Notes: generated from the letters alone by a model not told the origin. Shown: positions 27,128 through 36,542, numbered from the stretch's first letter. The stretch is DNA of 64,000 bases from Niveispirillum sp. SYP-B3756 (GCF_009495745.1 NZ_WIDQ01000018.1:1-64000), one strand, 5' to 3'. Numbers and translations are program-made.

Positions 27128-27391
27128 TCAATCGTCCGGCGCGATGATTATCCGTAGCCTTTCCAGCCCGGCATTTACCGTCAACTGGCAGGATAAGCGC
27201 GACATAGCAGTCCGATAATCGGCGCTGTCAAGAAGATCGTTCTCGCTGACGGGGGGGGGCAGCTTGTCGGCAAATAACGGATCGGCCTGCACATGACAAG
27301 TCGCGCAGGAACAGCAGTCACCACACAAGGCCAGCAAGATGCCCGCACCATACCGGGCTTCGCCGCCACCCTGCAACCATCCTGCTACCAC
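27128..27391 (-). CDS. [2Fe-2S] ferredoxin, adrenodoxin type, N-terminally shortened
   Basis: Electron carrier partner of the adjacent reductase. The cluster motif is complete: [10 protein letters not shown] gives C-x5-C-x2-C, and the fourth ligand lies in [27 protein letters not shown] is typical of the family. The first strand pair is missing: similarity starts at about residue 12 of normal ferredoxins ([14 protein letters not shown]), the frame is closed upstream by a TGA at 27410-27412, and the only starts are the GTG at 27391 or non-standard codons. A run of nine C encodes part of LPPP. Either a noncanonical start is used or the gene has lost its 5' end. Confidence 0.7.
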   Translation of the reverse strand: MVAGWLQGGGEARYGAGILLALCGDCCSCATCHVQADPLFADKLPPPVSENDLLDSADYRTAMSRLSCQLTVNAGLERLRIIIAPDD

Positions 27392-27399
27392 AGCATCAA

Positions 27400-28158
27400 T
27401 CAGAATTCCTCAAGCAGGCGACCGAAGCCATATACCTTGTCCTGAATGCCGTTGGCGCGCAGCGCGTGCCAGTATGTCGCTGTATTGATGGCGATGACCG
27501 GTTTGCCCAGCCAGGTCTCGGCAGCCGCCGCCAGCTTTACCATCGACAGGTTGGTCCCAACCTGCAGAATGGCATCCACATCGTCGCCATCCAGTTGGCT
27601 AAGCACGTCGCGTAGCCGGTTCGTGCCGACACGGGCGACGGAAGTCCAGGACGCGCACTGCAGCGGCACATCGCGTACCGTCTCATACCCATAATCGGAG
27701 AGGAAGTGACGGACCTGCTCGTTGGCCACGGGATAATAGGGCGACACGAAGGCTACCTTCTTCACCCCGCCATAGGCAGCGATGGCGGCTGCCAGGGATT
27801 CCGAGCCGGTGGAGAGATAGAGCCCGCTGATCTCCCGGATCTGCCGGCGGAACTTTGCTGCCCCTTCCGCTCCTCCATAGAAGGTGATGGCGGACATACC
27901 CATGATCAGATAATCGGGATCGCACGTCATCACCGACTTAACGGCATCAACAGTGTTGTCGGCGATCTCCTGCGTACCGGCCAGAAACGTCTCGTCACTG
28001 ATCGCCTGGGCGTTCGACACAATGATCCGGCTATAGTGATTGGTCACGCCGGGAGGGCGCATATCGTCGAAATCGGGCTGCACAATGGTGTTCGTGCTAG
28101 GCCCCAGCACCCCGAACACCTTGCGCCAGCCACGACTGTCCTTGCCTTCACCCTGCAT
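27400..28158 (-). CDS. Asp/Glu/hydantoin racemase superfamily protein (maleate isomerase/arylmalonate decarboxylase-like)
   Basis: A 252-residue two-domain protein ([74 protein letters not shown]). The fold family includes maleate cis-trans isomerase, arylmalonate decarboxylase and hydantoin racemase. The positions that usually carry the catalytic cysteines read MGMS and QVGTN, so both Cys appear absent and ordinary racemase chemistry is doubtful. The start at 28158 is supported by the AAGGG 7 nt upstream, within a leader shared with the DUF1838 and hyuA genes. It abuts the ferredoxin gene. Assignment to the superfamily is firm, function open. Confidence 0.78.
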   Translation of the reverse strand: MQGEGKDSRGWRKVFGVLGPSTNTIVQPDFDDMRPPGVTNHYSRIIVSNAQAISDETFLAGTQEIADNTVDAVKSVMTCDPDYLIMGMSAITFYGGAEGAAKFRRQIREISGLYLSTGSESLAAAIAAYGGVKKVAFVSPYYPVANEQVRHFLSDYGYETVRDVPLQCASWTSVARVGTNRLRDVLSQLDGDDVDAILQVGTNLSMVKLAAAAETWLGKPVIAINTATYWHALRANGIQDKVYGFGRLLEEF

Positions 28159-28512
28159 TTCATATCCCTTGTTCTGGATGGGTGGTCACGTCATGACAGC
28201 GGTGTCAGTCTGGCGCTTCTTCCGCGTGAAGGCGTCGCTTTCCTTCATGATTTCCATGGTTTGACTGGTCTGTGCCTGCACAAAACAGCGCGCCGCACCG
28301 CGTGTTTATTTGGGCGCAGACCACCCAGCGCGTCGATGCAACCGTCCCCGGCCGGCCACAGGGTGGACAAGTTCGGCAGTTTCCTGCGTATCGCAACCCC
28401 TGGGGTTCCTGGAAACAGGTAGCCAATGCAGCGGCCAGCAGGGGAAAGGGCGCCCGGCTGCGCGAAATGAAGCAGTCGATGGAACTGGACCCGCAAGCCG
28501 GGTGAGCATGTC
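28159..28512 (-). other. Intergenic region upstream of the racemase-like gene
   Basis: About 350 nt separate iclR from the racemase-like gene. It holds the 13-nt leader CCCTTGTTCTGGA (plus-strand sense, from 28166) and presumably the promoter. I see no structured RNA or credible gene in it. Confidence 0.5.
28166..28179 (-). promoter_or_regulatory. Shared leader motif, copy 1, at ribosome binding site
   Basis: On the minus strand this reads ATCCAGAACAAGGG and ends 7 nt before the ATG of the racemase-like gene. The same 13 nt (TCCAGAACAAGGG) precede the DUF1838 and hyuA starts. AAGGG serves as Shine-Dalgarno; the conserved TCCAGAAC part is unexplained. Confidence 0.6.
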
Positions 28513-29307
28513 CTAGCGCTGGTTCTGCATTGCCGCCTGGGTCAGCTCTGCGCTGATCGTCTCGGCCGTACCCTTCAGGTCGTCCAAGTAACGATCCAGC
28601 GCCGTCTCCACCTTCATCGCGGAGGCGAAAAAGATCATCGTCATCGCCGCCTTGAAATTCTCGCCCAGAAAGATGGGCACAGCAACGGAGGAGGTCTTGC
28701 CGGGGGTCAGGTTATGATGGTTGCGCCCCTGCACGGCGTAGCCCTGCGAGCGGATTCGTTCAACATTCAGCGCGGCACGAGCGGCCTTCAGATATTCGGG
28801 GTCCACCTCCCGCGATACCTTCATCCAACGCAACAGCGTCTCGCGCTCCTCATCCTGGGTAAAAGCCATCGACAGCTTGCCTGACGCGCTGTCCAGTATC
28901 GGCAGGGTGAAGCCCGGATAATACCGTTCGAAGGTCAGCGCCGTGTTGGCGTGGGTGCTGTCGCGCAACATCATGTTGCGCCCGACGCGGGAGGCAATGG
29001 AGATGGGCCAGCCGATACGGCGCGTCAGCGACACGATAAGCGGCCGTGCGATCTCCACCAGCCGGTCATCATCCTGAAAACCATAGGCCAGCGACTGGAC
29101 CATCGCTGTGGGTCTGTACCGCTTACGATCGGGCTCCTGCTCCACCAGCCCTTCATAGACCAGGGTCTGAACCAGACGGCAGGCCGTCGGATAGGGCACC
29201 TCCGCCGACCGGGCAATTTCCATCATGGTCAGCGACCCTTGCCGGTTAATGGCCTTCAAAGCCGCGATGGCCCGGCTGATCGCACGGATTGGCACACCCT
29301 TTTCCAT
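28513..29307 (-). CDS. IclR family transcriptional regulator
   Basis: Likely regulator of the surrounding catabolic genes. The 264 residues comprise the IclR winged helix (about 5-65; SLTMMEIARSAEVPYPTACR) and the effector domain (LRDSTHANTALTFERYYPGF, GYAVQGRNHHNLTPGKTSSV). I start at the ATG at 29307, with GGTGGAGGGGGG directly upstream; the frame before it is not protein-like. IclR proteins bind small carboxylic or aromatic ligands. It lies between the MFS carrier and the racemase-like gene, all on the minus strand, and has its own 235-nt upstream region. Confidence 0.92.
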   Translation of the reverse strand: MEKGVPIRAISRAIAALKAINRQGSLTMMEIARSAEVPYPTACRLVQTLVYEGLVEQEPDRKRYRPTAMVQSLAYGFQDDDRLVEIARPLIVSLTRRIGWPISIASRVGRNMMLRDSTHANTALTFERYYPGFTLPILDSASGKLSMAFTQDEERETLLRWMKVSREVDPEYLKAARAALNVERIRSQGYAVQGRNHHNLTPGKTSSVAVPIFLGENFKAAMTMIFFASAMKVETALDRYLDDLKGTAETISAELTQAAMQNQR

Positions 29308-29542
29308 ACCCCCCTCCACCTGTCGAATATCATGGGCGGCATGATGCCAATATTCGGCAGCGTCCGGGGCAGAAACCGTGATTTTGTATCCACCTGATGG
29401 ATAGACTATGCTTTGAAGGTTCCAATCGACCGCATACGCCGATACGGCGCAACGCCGTGAGCCGCTGGCGGGAGATTGCGGAGCAGACCGGTCCGTGCGG
29501 CAGCCATCGTAAAGCCGCCGCCCCTTCTGCTTTCCAGCCCTG

Positions 29543-30895
29543 TCAGTGACGACCAAATCGGCCATAGAGAGCCGCCGCAAGCAGATTGAATAGACCGGGG
29601 AACACCCCGAAAGCCAACATGACGCCGGTCAGGGCGCGGGGTTCCTGCGGCAGCCCCGCCATGGACCGGGCAACATCGAAACCGAAGCCCGACAATACCA
29701 GGCCCACCAGCAGCGTGCCGCCCAGGGCGAAGCCGATCTTGTCCACCGCCACCCAGGCGGCGGAATAGAGCCCGGCATTGGCCCGATCCTCACCCGCAAT
29801 ATCGGACATCATGGAAAAGCTGAGCAGGGCCCAGCCGGAATTGAACAGAGCGGCCACGACGCAAAACACATAAGCGACAAAGATGCCGGACTGGGCATTC
29901 TGCGACCAGGCGATATAGCTGACGCCATAACCGATGGCGGACAGCACATAGACCGGCTTCTTGCCCACGCGCTTGGCCAGGGCCACCCACATGGGCTGGG
30001 CCACGATGATTCCGGCGCAGACGGCGACGATCAGGCCGCCGATCAGCTGCAGCGCGCCGGCCCCCTGCCCCATATTGTAGGTCAGGAAATAAAGCATGGA
30101 GGCGTACGCCATGCCCGACCCGATCAATTGCAGAAGATTGGACATCAGCAACACCGAGAAGCGCGGCGCGGCCAGTACGGAGATTGCGGCGCCAAAGGTC
30201 ATGCGGGAGCCGGTGGCAGGGGCTGGCGACCGGCCCGCCTGCCGCGCCGCACGCCCGGCCCCGAAAAAGGCGATCAGCAGGGAGATGGGGCAGATAATTG
30301 CCAGAACACGGGACATGCCCTCATATCCCGGCTGCCCACCGCCCAGATGCTGAACCACCCCAGGTGCCACCGCCCCGCCGATCAACACGCCGGCGGCGGT
30401 GAAGACCAGCCGCCAGGCCATCAGCACCGTCCGCTGGTGCGGATCGTCCGACAATTCGCCGGCAATGGCCAGATAGGGAACGGAAAAGCTGGCAAAAACC
30501 GCCATGTACAGGCTGAAGGCGGCCGCCACATAGACGATACGGCCATTCATGGACAGGTCAGCCGGCACATGAAACAGCAGCAGAAAGGCCATGGGCGAAC
30601 CCACAACCCCGGCCAGCAGCCACCAGCGGCGATGGAACCGGTGCTTCCAGCGGTCAGACAGCACGCCGACCAGCATGTCGCACCCAACACCCCAGACCAG
30701 TTTCGGCACAAAGATCGCCACACCGGCCAGCGCCGGTTCAATCCCCAGCACCGTCGTCATGAAAAACAGCAGCAGCAGCGACGGCACATCGCGGAACACC
30801 TGGCCTGCCACCTGTCCGGCACCATAGCCGACCTGCGAGACAAGGCCCAGGCGGCCGGCTTGTTGGGAGGGGGCTTCGGTCACGGCGGTGGTCAT
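29543..30895 (-). CDS. MFS transporter, GPH/MelB-like
   Basis: Inner-membrane carrier of 450 residues with 12 predicted helices in the glycoside-pentoside-hexuronide (MFS_2) pattern: GAGQVAGQVFRDVPSLLLLFF at helix 1, DMLVGVLSDRWKHRF after helix 2 and SFSVPYLAIAGELSDD near helix 4. It probably brings the substrate that the TonB receptor of this cluster delivers into the cytoplasm. AAGGA lies about 8 nt before the ATG. GPH carriers are named for sugars, but members in catabolic clusters of alphaproteobacteria also carry other compounds, so the cargo is open. Confidence 0.88.
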   Translation of the reverse strand: MTTAVTEAPSQQAGRLGLVSQVGYGAGQVAGQVFRDVPSLLLLFFMTTVLGIEPALAGVAIFVPKLVWGVGCDMLVGVLSDRWKHRFHRRWWLLAGVVGSPMAFLLLFHVPADLSMNGRIVYVAAAFSLYMAVFASFSVPYLAIAGELSDDPHQRTVLMAWRLVFTAAGVLIGGAVAPGVVQHLGGGQPGYEGMSRVLAIICPISLLIAFFGAGRAARQAGRSPAPATGSRMTFGAAISVLAAPRFSVLLMSNLLQLIGSGMAYASMLYFLTYNMGQGAGALQLIGGLIVAVCAGIIVAQPMWVALAKRVGKKPVYVLSAIGYGVSYIAWSQNAQSGIFVAYVFCVVAALFNSGWALLSFSMMSDIAGEDRANAGLYSAAWVAVDKIGFALGGTLLVGLVLSGFGFDVARSMAGLPQEPRALTGVMLAFGVFPGLFNLLAAALYGRFGRH

Positions 30896-30985
30896 TGGCG
30901 ATCCTTGAAAAGGTCACGGTACATCAGAAACGAAAAGGGCGGGCGGGCACCATCGCCCGCCCGCCCTGCACCGACTTATACCACC

Positions 30986-31135
30986 CCACCTAAAGGTTGA
31001 CCTTTAGGTGGATTGGAGGCCGGCGACCGCCGGCCCGCGCCCCCATGGGCGCGTAAGCCAAGCTGCCGGAGGCAGCGCCCGGCGCGTGAGGGGACACGAA
31101 ATCTCCCTGGATCGGTCACGATCAAGGGAATTTGG
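30986..31135 (+). repeat. Structured intergenic repeat, copy D
   Basis: Hairpins in order: CCACCTAAAGG with its complement (30986-31011), GGCCGGCG-AC-CGCCGGCC (31018-31035), CGCGCCC-CCAT-GGGCGCG (31036-31053), linker TAAGCCAAGC, TGCC-GGA-GGCA (31064-31074), GCGCCCGGCGCGTGAGG, then ACACGAAATCTCCCT leading into an imperfect 10-bp stem. It begins 3 nt beyond the DUF1838 stop codon, in antisense orientation to that gene. Confidence 0.8.
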
Positions 31136-31137
31136 TA

Positions 31138-32154
31138 TTACTTTGGCGGCAACGTCCGCGGCGGCGGCGGTTGCGGCGGTGTCCACCCGGCCGGCACAGG
31201 CGCCGGCTTCTGTTCGCGCGCATAGTTTTCCAGGCTGGACAGTGACGGACCGTAATCTTCCGTCGGAGCGGCCAGCCATTTGGGGTCCATGGCGCGTGCG
31301 GTCTCCCGGATATCGGCCGGGATGTCGTTCACGCTGTCATAGGCGCCGAAAGAGCAGAAATAGGAGATATGGCCCGGCGCCTGACCCATCAGCATCCAGG
31401 GCAGCCACGGGGTAATGCGCGACCACTGGCCCACAGCCTTCACGTGGGTCAGCTTGGGATTCTCCAGATCCTTGCGCTTGATCACATAGGTGAACATCTC
31501 CGACACGCGGTTGAACGCGCCCGACGATTCGCGCACCCACTTATCGGGCTGCAACGCATTCTGATAGAGCATGTGGATGTCAGTGGTGACGATCACCGTA
31601 TCGTCCGGACCATAGCGCCAATCCAGCAGGAACGGCTCCGGCGGCGGCTTGTCCTTGTTCATTCCGCCATAGGACGGGGGCTGGGGACGGAATTCGCTGA
31701 TCGTGAAATTGAACGGATCGTTGGCAATGGGCACGACCCGCACATCCTCGTTGGTATACGGGTTGTGCCAGGTCTTGAGGATCTCACCGGTCTTGATGTC
31801 CCGGTAGAAACCAACCTCACGCAGCATACGGCGGTACGAGCCATCCTCAAGACGCTTGGTGCGGACGAAGCTGAAGCCATCAATGATGAACAGAGGCCGC
31901 ACCGGCTCATTGTCGCGCACGCCATAGACGTTGCCACGGAACCAGCCGATTTTTTCCTTCGTGGGATCGATATCCGCATCCAGCCGGGCATAGCTGTCAC
32001 GGTTCCATTTCGGGTCTTTGAAGTCGATCTTCGTCTGGAAGGGCGGCGCGCTTCCCGCCGCCGCCGCTGAAGCACCGATACCCACCGCGCCGACAGTGGC
32101 CGCCATGGCCGCCAGGCCCAGGCTTTGACGACGCGTCAATTCAGGTCCGCTCAT
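31138..32154 (-). CDS. DUF1838 family protein, Tat-exported
   Basis: A 338-residue protein with a twin-arginine signal (LTRRQSLGLAAMAATVGAVG) and the DUF1838 body (ARLDADIDPTKEKIGWFRGN, VRPLFIIDGFSFVRTKRL, TWHNPYTNEDVRVVPIANDP, GQWSRITPWLPWMLMGQAPG). The biochemical role of DUF1838 is unknown to me. The protein ends in a Pro-rich tail. Export together with a Tat-dependent amine oxidase suggests periplasmic processing of an imported compound. The shared 13-nt leader lies 12 nt before its ATG, and structured repeats flank the gene on both sides. Confidence 0.85.
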   Translation of the reverse strand: MSGPELTRRQSLGLAAMAATVGAVGIGASAAAAGSAPPFQTKIDFKDPKWNRDSYARLDADIDPTKEKIGWFRGNVYGVRDNEPVRPLFIIDGFSFVRTKRLEDGSYRRMLREVGFYRDIKTGEILKTWHNPYTNEDVRVVPIANDPFNFTISEFRPQPPSYGGMNKDKPPPEPFLLDWRYGPDDTVIVTTDIHMLYQNALQPDKWVRESSGAFNRVSEMFTYVIKRKDLENPKLTHVKAVGQWSRITPWLPWMLMGQAPGHISYFCSFGAYDSVNDIPADIRETARAMDPKWLAAPTEDYGPSLSSLENYAREQKPAPVPAGWTPPQPPPPRTLPPK

Positions 32155-32166
32155 TGTCCCGGAACT

Positions 32167-32180
32167 CCCTTGTTCTGGAT
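32167..32180 (-). promoter_or_regulatory. Shared leader motif, copy 2, upstream of DUF1838 gene
   Basis: Minus-strand ATCCAGAACAAGGG, 12 nt before the ATG. It is identical over 14 nt to copy 1 at 28166-28179. AAGGGAG provides the ribosome binding site. Confidence 0.6.
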
Positions 32181-32477
32181 AGGAGGCGCTGTACCGCCTT
32201 CCTTGCCGGGTTCAAATCTCGCGCGGATGAATTCGCCCTGGAAACGATGAAGCGCCATCATATCCACCAGGTAGATATTTTCACCCCGATATTTGGGCCG
32301 GAATGTCCGGGGCCTTTCAATCGGTAGCAACAGGCAAGCATCACCGATCCGGGGGAGTTGGTCCCCGGTGAACGGACAGTTTGATACGTTTGGCCCGCCC
32401 TTGTTGCAGGACGACCGACAGGACAGAGAAAGCAATATTCAGTGGGTTGCAAGGCGACGGAAGCAGGCGCCTTGCAA

Positions 32478-32601
32478 ACACGAAATCTCCCTTGCACGTG
32501 ACCGCGCAAGGGAGATTTTGTGTTTTCTCAATCGCCGGGCGAGAGGACCCTCGCCCGGCGGCGGCAGATGCCGCCTTGGTTTAAACGCACCGAGGTGCGT
32601 T
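32478..32601 (-). repeat. Structured intergenic repeat, copy E (inverted)
   Basis: Read on the minus strand: AACGCACC-TC-GGTGCGTT, linker TAAACCAAG, GCGGCA-TC-TGCCGC, an 11-bp stem CGCCGGGCGAG/CTCGCCCGGCG, ATTGAG, then a 17-bp stem (32478-32523, one wobble pair) containing ACACGAAATCTCCC, which is shared with copy D. It starts 5 nt after the hyuB stop codon, in the same direction, and may act as a 3' end for hyuAB. Confidence 0.8.
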
Positions 32602-32606
32602 TGGCA

Positions 32607-34478
32607 TCAGGCCGCGAAATGCGCCAGCTTCACCGGTGCCTTCGGTGCCGGCAGGCCGGTTTCGGCCAGGCTGTTGGCGCGCAGCGTGTCGATGTCGGGA
32701 CCGAAATTGAACACTTCCGTCACCGGACCGCGTTCCGCCCGCATCTTGGCCCGCAGCGCTTCCGTCGCGGCTTCATCGACCTTGCCGTCCACCAGCACGA
32801 CGCCATAACGCTTGGCGCCTTCCGCCGTAACCAGGCCGCGCTCCAGCTCGACCTCCAGCAGCTTCGGCTCGCGCAGCAGCGGGTCGCCCCAGCCACCACC
32901 ACCCCAGGTGATGAAGTGCAGGATGTCGCCTTCTTCCACCGTCAGGTTTTCCAGCTTGTTGCCGACAACGGTTTGGGTGCCGTCGGGCTTCTCCAGGATC
33001 TTGCGGGCGCGCGCACCGGGTTCGCCGCCATTCACACCCCAGGGCGGGGTGAACCAGCGGTCATCATGGATGGCGATAGTACCGGCGGCCAGGAAGCGAT
33101 AGGACATGATGATGCCGTTGCCGCCGCGATGCAGCCCGGCCCCGCCGCTGTCGGCCACCGTCTCGTACCGTTCGATGACCAGCGGGAAATACCGCTCCAG
33201 GAACTCGTTGGGCACGTTGGTGAAGCCGGGGAACAGCGAATGCCCGTCCGGCCCGTCACCCAGCGGACGGCCGGGGATGCCGCCGAAGCCGATCTGGAAC
33301 AGCTGGAACCAGCGGCCCTTGGCGTCATAACCCGAATAGAACAGATGCGGGGAGGAGGAGAAGCCGGCCGCGTTGAGGAATTCCGGCGTCTTCTGGCCCA
33401 GCAACCCGCCCATAATGTCGAACAGGCGGCCCAGCGCGTGGGTACGGCCCGAGAGGGCTGCCGGGAATTTCGGCTTCAGCAGGGAGCCTTCGGGAATTTT
33501 CACCCGGATCAGGTCGTAATAGCCGTCATTGAACAGCACCTGCGGGTCGAAGACCATGATCATGTAAATGCCGAAGAACATCTTCAGCATGTTTTCATTC
33601 AGGAAGAAATTGATCGAGGCCTGGCTCTGCGGGTCGGTGCCGTCAAAATCCAGCACCACGATTTCGCCTTCGCGGTGCATGGTGCAGCGGATCTTGTAGG
33701 GGCCATAGCCCATACCGTCATCGCAGATATAATCCTCGAAGCTGACCTTCTCCTCGCTGATGGAGCTGGCGATCAGCTGCTTCATGGCGCGGTAATTGCG
33801 GGCCAGCAGCTCGTCGGTGGCGGCGGCGAAGACATCGTCGCCAAACCGCTCGCACATCTCCACCACGCGGCGGGCGGCCACGCGGCACGATGCGATCAGG
33901 GCGTTCAGATCAGCTGTGCACCAGTCCGGCTTGCGGGTCTGGGCCATGATCAGCTTGATCACGTCGGCATTATAGACGCCCTTGGAATAGATCTTCACGG
34001 GCGGGATGCGCACCCCTTCCTCGAAGATCGAGGTGGCGTCGATGGGCATGGAGCCGACGACCTTACCGCCAATGTCGGACTGGTGCCCGAACATGGAGGT
34101 ATAGGCGATCAGGCGGCCATCCTTGAACACGGGCAACAGCACCAGCCAGTCATTCAGATGGCTGATGGCGCCGCCGACCGAATAGGGGTCGGACAGCAGG
34201 ATCATGTCGCCTTCTTCAACCGTGCCGTCGAACCCGTCCAGGAAGGGCCCGATATAGGAGCCGAACTGCCCCACCACCATCTGGCCCGTGCGGTCGGCGA
34301 TCAGGGGGAAGGCGTCGCCCTGTTCGCGGATGCCGGGCGACATGGCCGTGCGCACCAGCGTCGCGTCCATTTCGATGCGGGCATTGCGCAGAGCGTTTTC
34401 GATGACTTCCAGCGTCACCGGGTCGATGCTGACCTTGTTGAAGGGAGCGTCATTGGTCTGGATGATCTTTGCGGCCAT
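32607..34478 (-). CDS. hyuB: Hydantoinase B/oxoprolinase beta subunit
   Basis: Partner of HyuA in ATP-dependent opening of cyclic amides (N-methylhydantoinase, 5-oxoprolinase, caprolactamase family; acetone carboxylase is also related). The 623 residues carry the family start DPVTLEVIENALRNARIEMD and AMSPGIREQGDAFPLIADRT, and the C-terminal GGGGWGDPLLREP. GGGGAG precedes the ATG. The gene starts 15 nt after hyuA, so the two form one operon. The amine oxidase and transport genes around suggest a nitrogen-containing ring compound, but the substrate cannot be inferred from sequence. Confidence 0.92.
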   Translation of the reverse strand: MAAKIIQTNDAPFNKVSIDPVTLEVIENALRNARIEMDATLVRTAMSPGIREQGDAFPLIADRTGQMVVGQFGSYIGPFLDGFDGTVEEGDMILLSDPYSVGGAISHLNDWLVLLPVFKDGRLIAYTSMFGHQSDIGGKVVGSMPIDATSIFEEGVRIPPVKIYSKGVYNADVIKLIMAQTRKPDWCTADLNALIASCRVAARRVVEMCERFGDDVFAAATDELLARNYRAMKQLIASSISEEKVSFEDYICDDGMGYGPYKIRCTMHREGEIVVLDFDGTDPQSQASINFFLNENMLKMFFGIYMIMVFDPQVLFNDGYYDLIRVKIPEGSLLKPKFPAALSGRTHALGRLFDIMGGLLGQKTPEFLNAAGFSSSPHLFYSGYDAKGRWFQLFQIGFGGIPGRPLGDGPDGHSLFPGFTNVPNEFLERYFPLVIERYETVADSGGAGLHRGGNGIIMSYRFLAAGTIAIHDDRWFTPPWGVNGGEPGARARKILEKPDGTQTVVGNKLENLTVEEGDILHFITWGGGGWGDPLLREPKLLEVELERGLVTAEGAKRYGVVLVDGKVDEAATEALRAKMRAERGPVTEVFNFGPDIDTLRANSLAETGLPAPKAPVKLAHFAA

Positions 34479-34493
34479 GGATCACACTCCCCT

Positions 34494-36542
34494 TCAGCGC
34501 GGGTTGATCAGGATATTGCCGACGCGGTCGACCAAGCCGTCACAGCCGGCCTCGATCAGCGTCGTGCTGTCCATTTCGATGACGATGGCCGGACCCGGGA
34601 TCAGGTCGCCGGCCTTCAGACGGGATCGGTCATAGATGACGGCCGGCACCATCTTGCCATCCATCCACAATTCATGGTCGCGGATCTTGGCCGCCACCGG
34701 GTCGCCATTGCCCTTCGGCAATTCGGCGGCCGGCAGGTCCAGCACGGGGCCCTGGGCCACGGCGCGCAGGTTCACCAGCTCATGCGGGGACGGCATGTTG
34801 AAGGTGAACAGGCGTTGATGTTCATCATCGAAGCGGCGGGTAACCCCGGCCAGACCGTCGCGGCGCAGGGTTTCCGGATCGATGGACAGCGGCACCTCGA
34901 AGGCTTGGCCTTCATAGCGCACGTCGATTTCGAACAGGCTAGTAATGTCTGAGTCCTTGATGCCTTCGGCCTTCAGCTCGTCGCGGGTCTGGGCTGCCAT
35001 GGATTCCAGCAGCGCAATCACCTCCGCCTCGTCCGTCTCGTCAAAGCGGCGGGAGAAGGACCGGGCCGTTTCCGTGCGCATCCGCGTCGTGGCATCGCCA
35101 AGCGCGCACAGCACGCCAGGGGACACCGGCGAGACGGCGGGCCAGGAGCCCATCAGCCGGGCCACGGCATTGACATGCAGCGGGCCGGCACCGCCAAAGC
35201 CCATGACGGCGAAGTCACGCGGATCATAGCCCTGCTGGACGGAGATCATGCGCAGCGCGCCGAACATGTTCTCGTTCACGATATCGATAATGCCGCGGGC
35301 GGCGGCATACAGGTCGATACCCAGCGTGTCGGCGATGGTCTGCACCGCCTTCTTGGCCCCTTCGCGGTCCAGCTTGAAGGTGCCGCCCAGCAGCGCCTCC
35401 GGCAGATAACCCAGCACGACATTGGCGTCGGTCACGGTCGGCAGGGTGCCGCCCTTGCCATAGGCCACGGGGCCCGGCACAGCACCGGCCGATTGCGGGC
35501 CGACGCGCAGCGCCTTGGTCAGTTCCGGCACATAGGCAATGGAACCGCCGCCGGCACCCACCGTCTTCACATCCAGCGAAGAAGCGCGGACGGCCAGATG
35601 GCCCACTTCGGTGGTGCGCACGCGGCGCGGGTCCAGATTTTCAATCAGGGCCACGTCGGTCGACGTACCGCCCACATCCAGGGTCAGGATGTTGCGGATG
35701 CCGGAATTGGCGCCCACCCACAGGGCGCCCGTCACGCCGCCAGCCGGACCCGACATCAGCAGGGAGACCGGATGTTCTTCCGACTTTTCCGACGACATCA
35801 GGCCGCCATCGGAACGCAGCAGCGACAGCGAACCGGCAAAGCCGCTCGATTTCAGCTTTTCACGCAGGTTGCGGACATAACGGCCGACGATGGGACGGAC
35901 CGACGCGTTGGCCACGGTGGTCAGCGTGCGCTCATATTCCTGCATTTCCGGCAGGACTTCGTGAGACAGCGACACTGGCACGCCGGGCAGAATCTCCGCC
36001 GCCAGCTCACCCACGCGCTTTTCATGCGCGCCATTCAGATAGGCGTTGATCAGGGAGACGGTGACCGCCTCCACGCCCTTTTCCTTCAGCTTCAGCAGGG
36101 CGGCGCGGATATTGTCGTCATCGACCGGGCGCAGTTCGCTGCCCTGGGCGTTCATGCGGCCCTTGATCTCAAACGTGTTTTCCAGCCGGGCCAGCGGTTC
36201 CGGCTTTGGCCAGACGATCCAACCGGCCAGACCGCCGGGCACGAAGGAGCGCGCGATCTGCATGATCTGGCGATAGCCTTCGGTGACGATCAGGCCGACC
36301 TTGGCGCCCTTGCCTTCCAGCACGGCATTGGTGGCGACCGTGGTGCCGTGCAGGAAGAATTCCACATCGGCCGGCGTGATCCCCGCCTTCTCACAAATGG
36401 CGGTGACGCCATTCAGGATACCGACGGAACTGTCGGCCGGGGTGGACGGGGTTTTGTGCCGCCAGAAGGCGCCCGTCGCATCATTAAACAGCAGCAGGTC
36501 GGTGAAGGTACCCCCCACATCGACGCCCAAGCGATAACCCAT
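34494..36542 (-). CDS. hyuA: Hydantoinase A/oxoprolinase alpha subunit
   Basis: ATP-binding subunit of 682 residues, with the ASKHA nucleotide-binding fold: phosphate loop GVDVGGTFTDLLLF at the N-terminus, HGTTVATNAVLEGKGAKVG, a second phosphate loop LTLDVGGTSTDVALIE, GAGGGSIAY and FGGAGPLHVNAVARLM. Together with HyuB it would phosphorylate and hydrolyse a lactam, hydantoin or imide. The shared leader CCAGAACAAGGG ends 7 nt before the ATG. It is the first gene of the hyuAB pair; its 336-nt upstream region has tandem hairpins near the amine oxidase end. Confidence 0.93.
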   Translation of the reverse strand: MGYRLGVDVGGTFTDLLLFNDATGAFWRHKTPSTPADSSVGILNGVTAICEKAGITPADVEFFLHGTTVATNAVLEGKGAKVGLIVTEGYRQIMQIARSFVPGGLAGWIVWPKPEPLARLENTFEIKGRMNAQGSELRPVDDDNIRAALLKLKEKGVEAVTVSLINAYLNGAHEKRVGELAAEILPGVPVSLSHEVLPEMQEYERTLTTVANASVRPIVGRYVRNLREKLKSSGFAGSLSLLRSDGGLMSSEKSEEHPVSLLMSGPAGGVTGALWVGANSGIRNILTLDVGGTSTDVALIENLDPRRVRTTEVGHLAVRASSLDVKTVGAGGGSIAYVPELTKALRVGPQSAGAVPGPVAYGKGGTLPTVTDANVVLGYLPEALLGGTFKLDREGAKKAVQTIADTLGIDLYAAARGIIDIVNENMFGALRMISVQQGYDPRDFAVMGFGGAGPLHVNAVARLMGSWPAVSPVSPGVLCALGDATTRMRTETARSFSRRFDETDEAEVIALLESMAAQTRDELKAEGIKDSDITSLFEIDVRYEGQAFEVPLSIDPETLRRDGLAGVTRRFDDEHQRLFTFNMPSPHELVNLRAVAQGPVLDLPAAELPKGNGDPVAAKIRDHELWMDGKMVPAVIYDRSRLKAGDLIPGPAIVIEMDSTTLIEAGCDGLVDRVGNILINPR

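Larger units (their letters stand above)
32155..32606. other. Intergenic region between hyuB and the DUF1838 gene
   Basis: This 450-nt gap contains the shared leader upstream of the DUF1838 gene, structured repeat copy E next to the hyuB stop, and about 290 nt that should hold a promoter. A 94-residue frame (end near 32151) crosses it, but it has no recognisable domain and I do not count it as a gene. Confidence 0.55.

Noticed and set aside
32151-32435. 94-codon frame upstream of the DUF1838 gene
   Set aside because: No family similarity and it covers the region needed for the promoter and shared leader.
32520-34952. 810-codon frame antisense to hyuB
   Set aside because: Shadow frame without motifs; hyuB is complete on the other strand.
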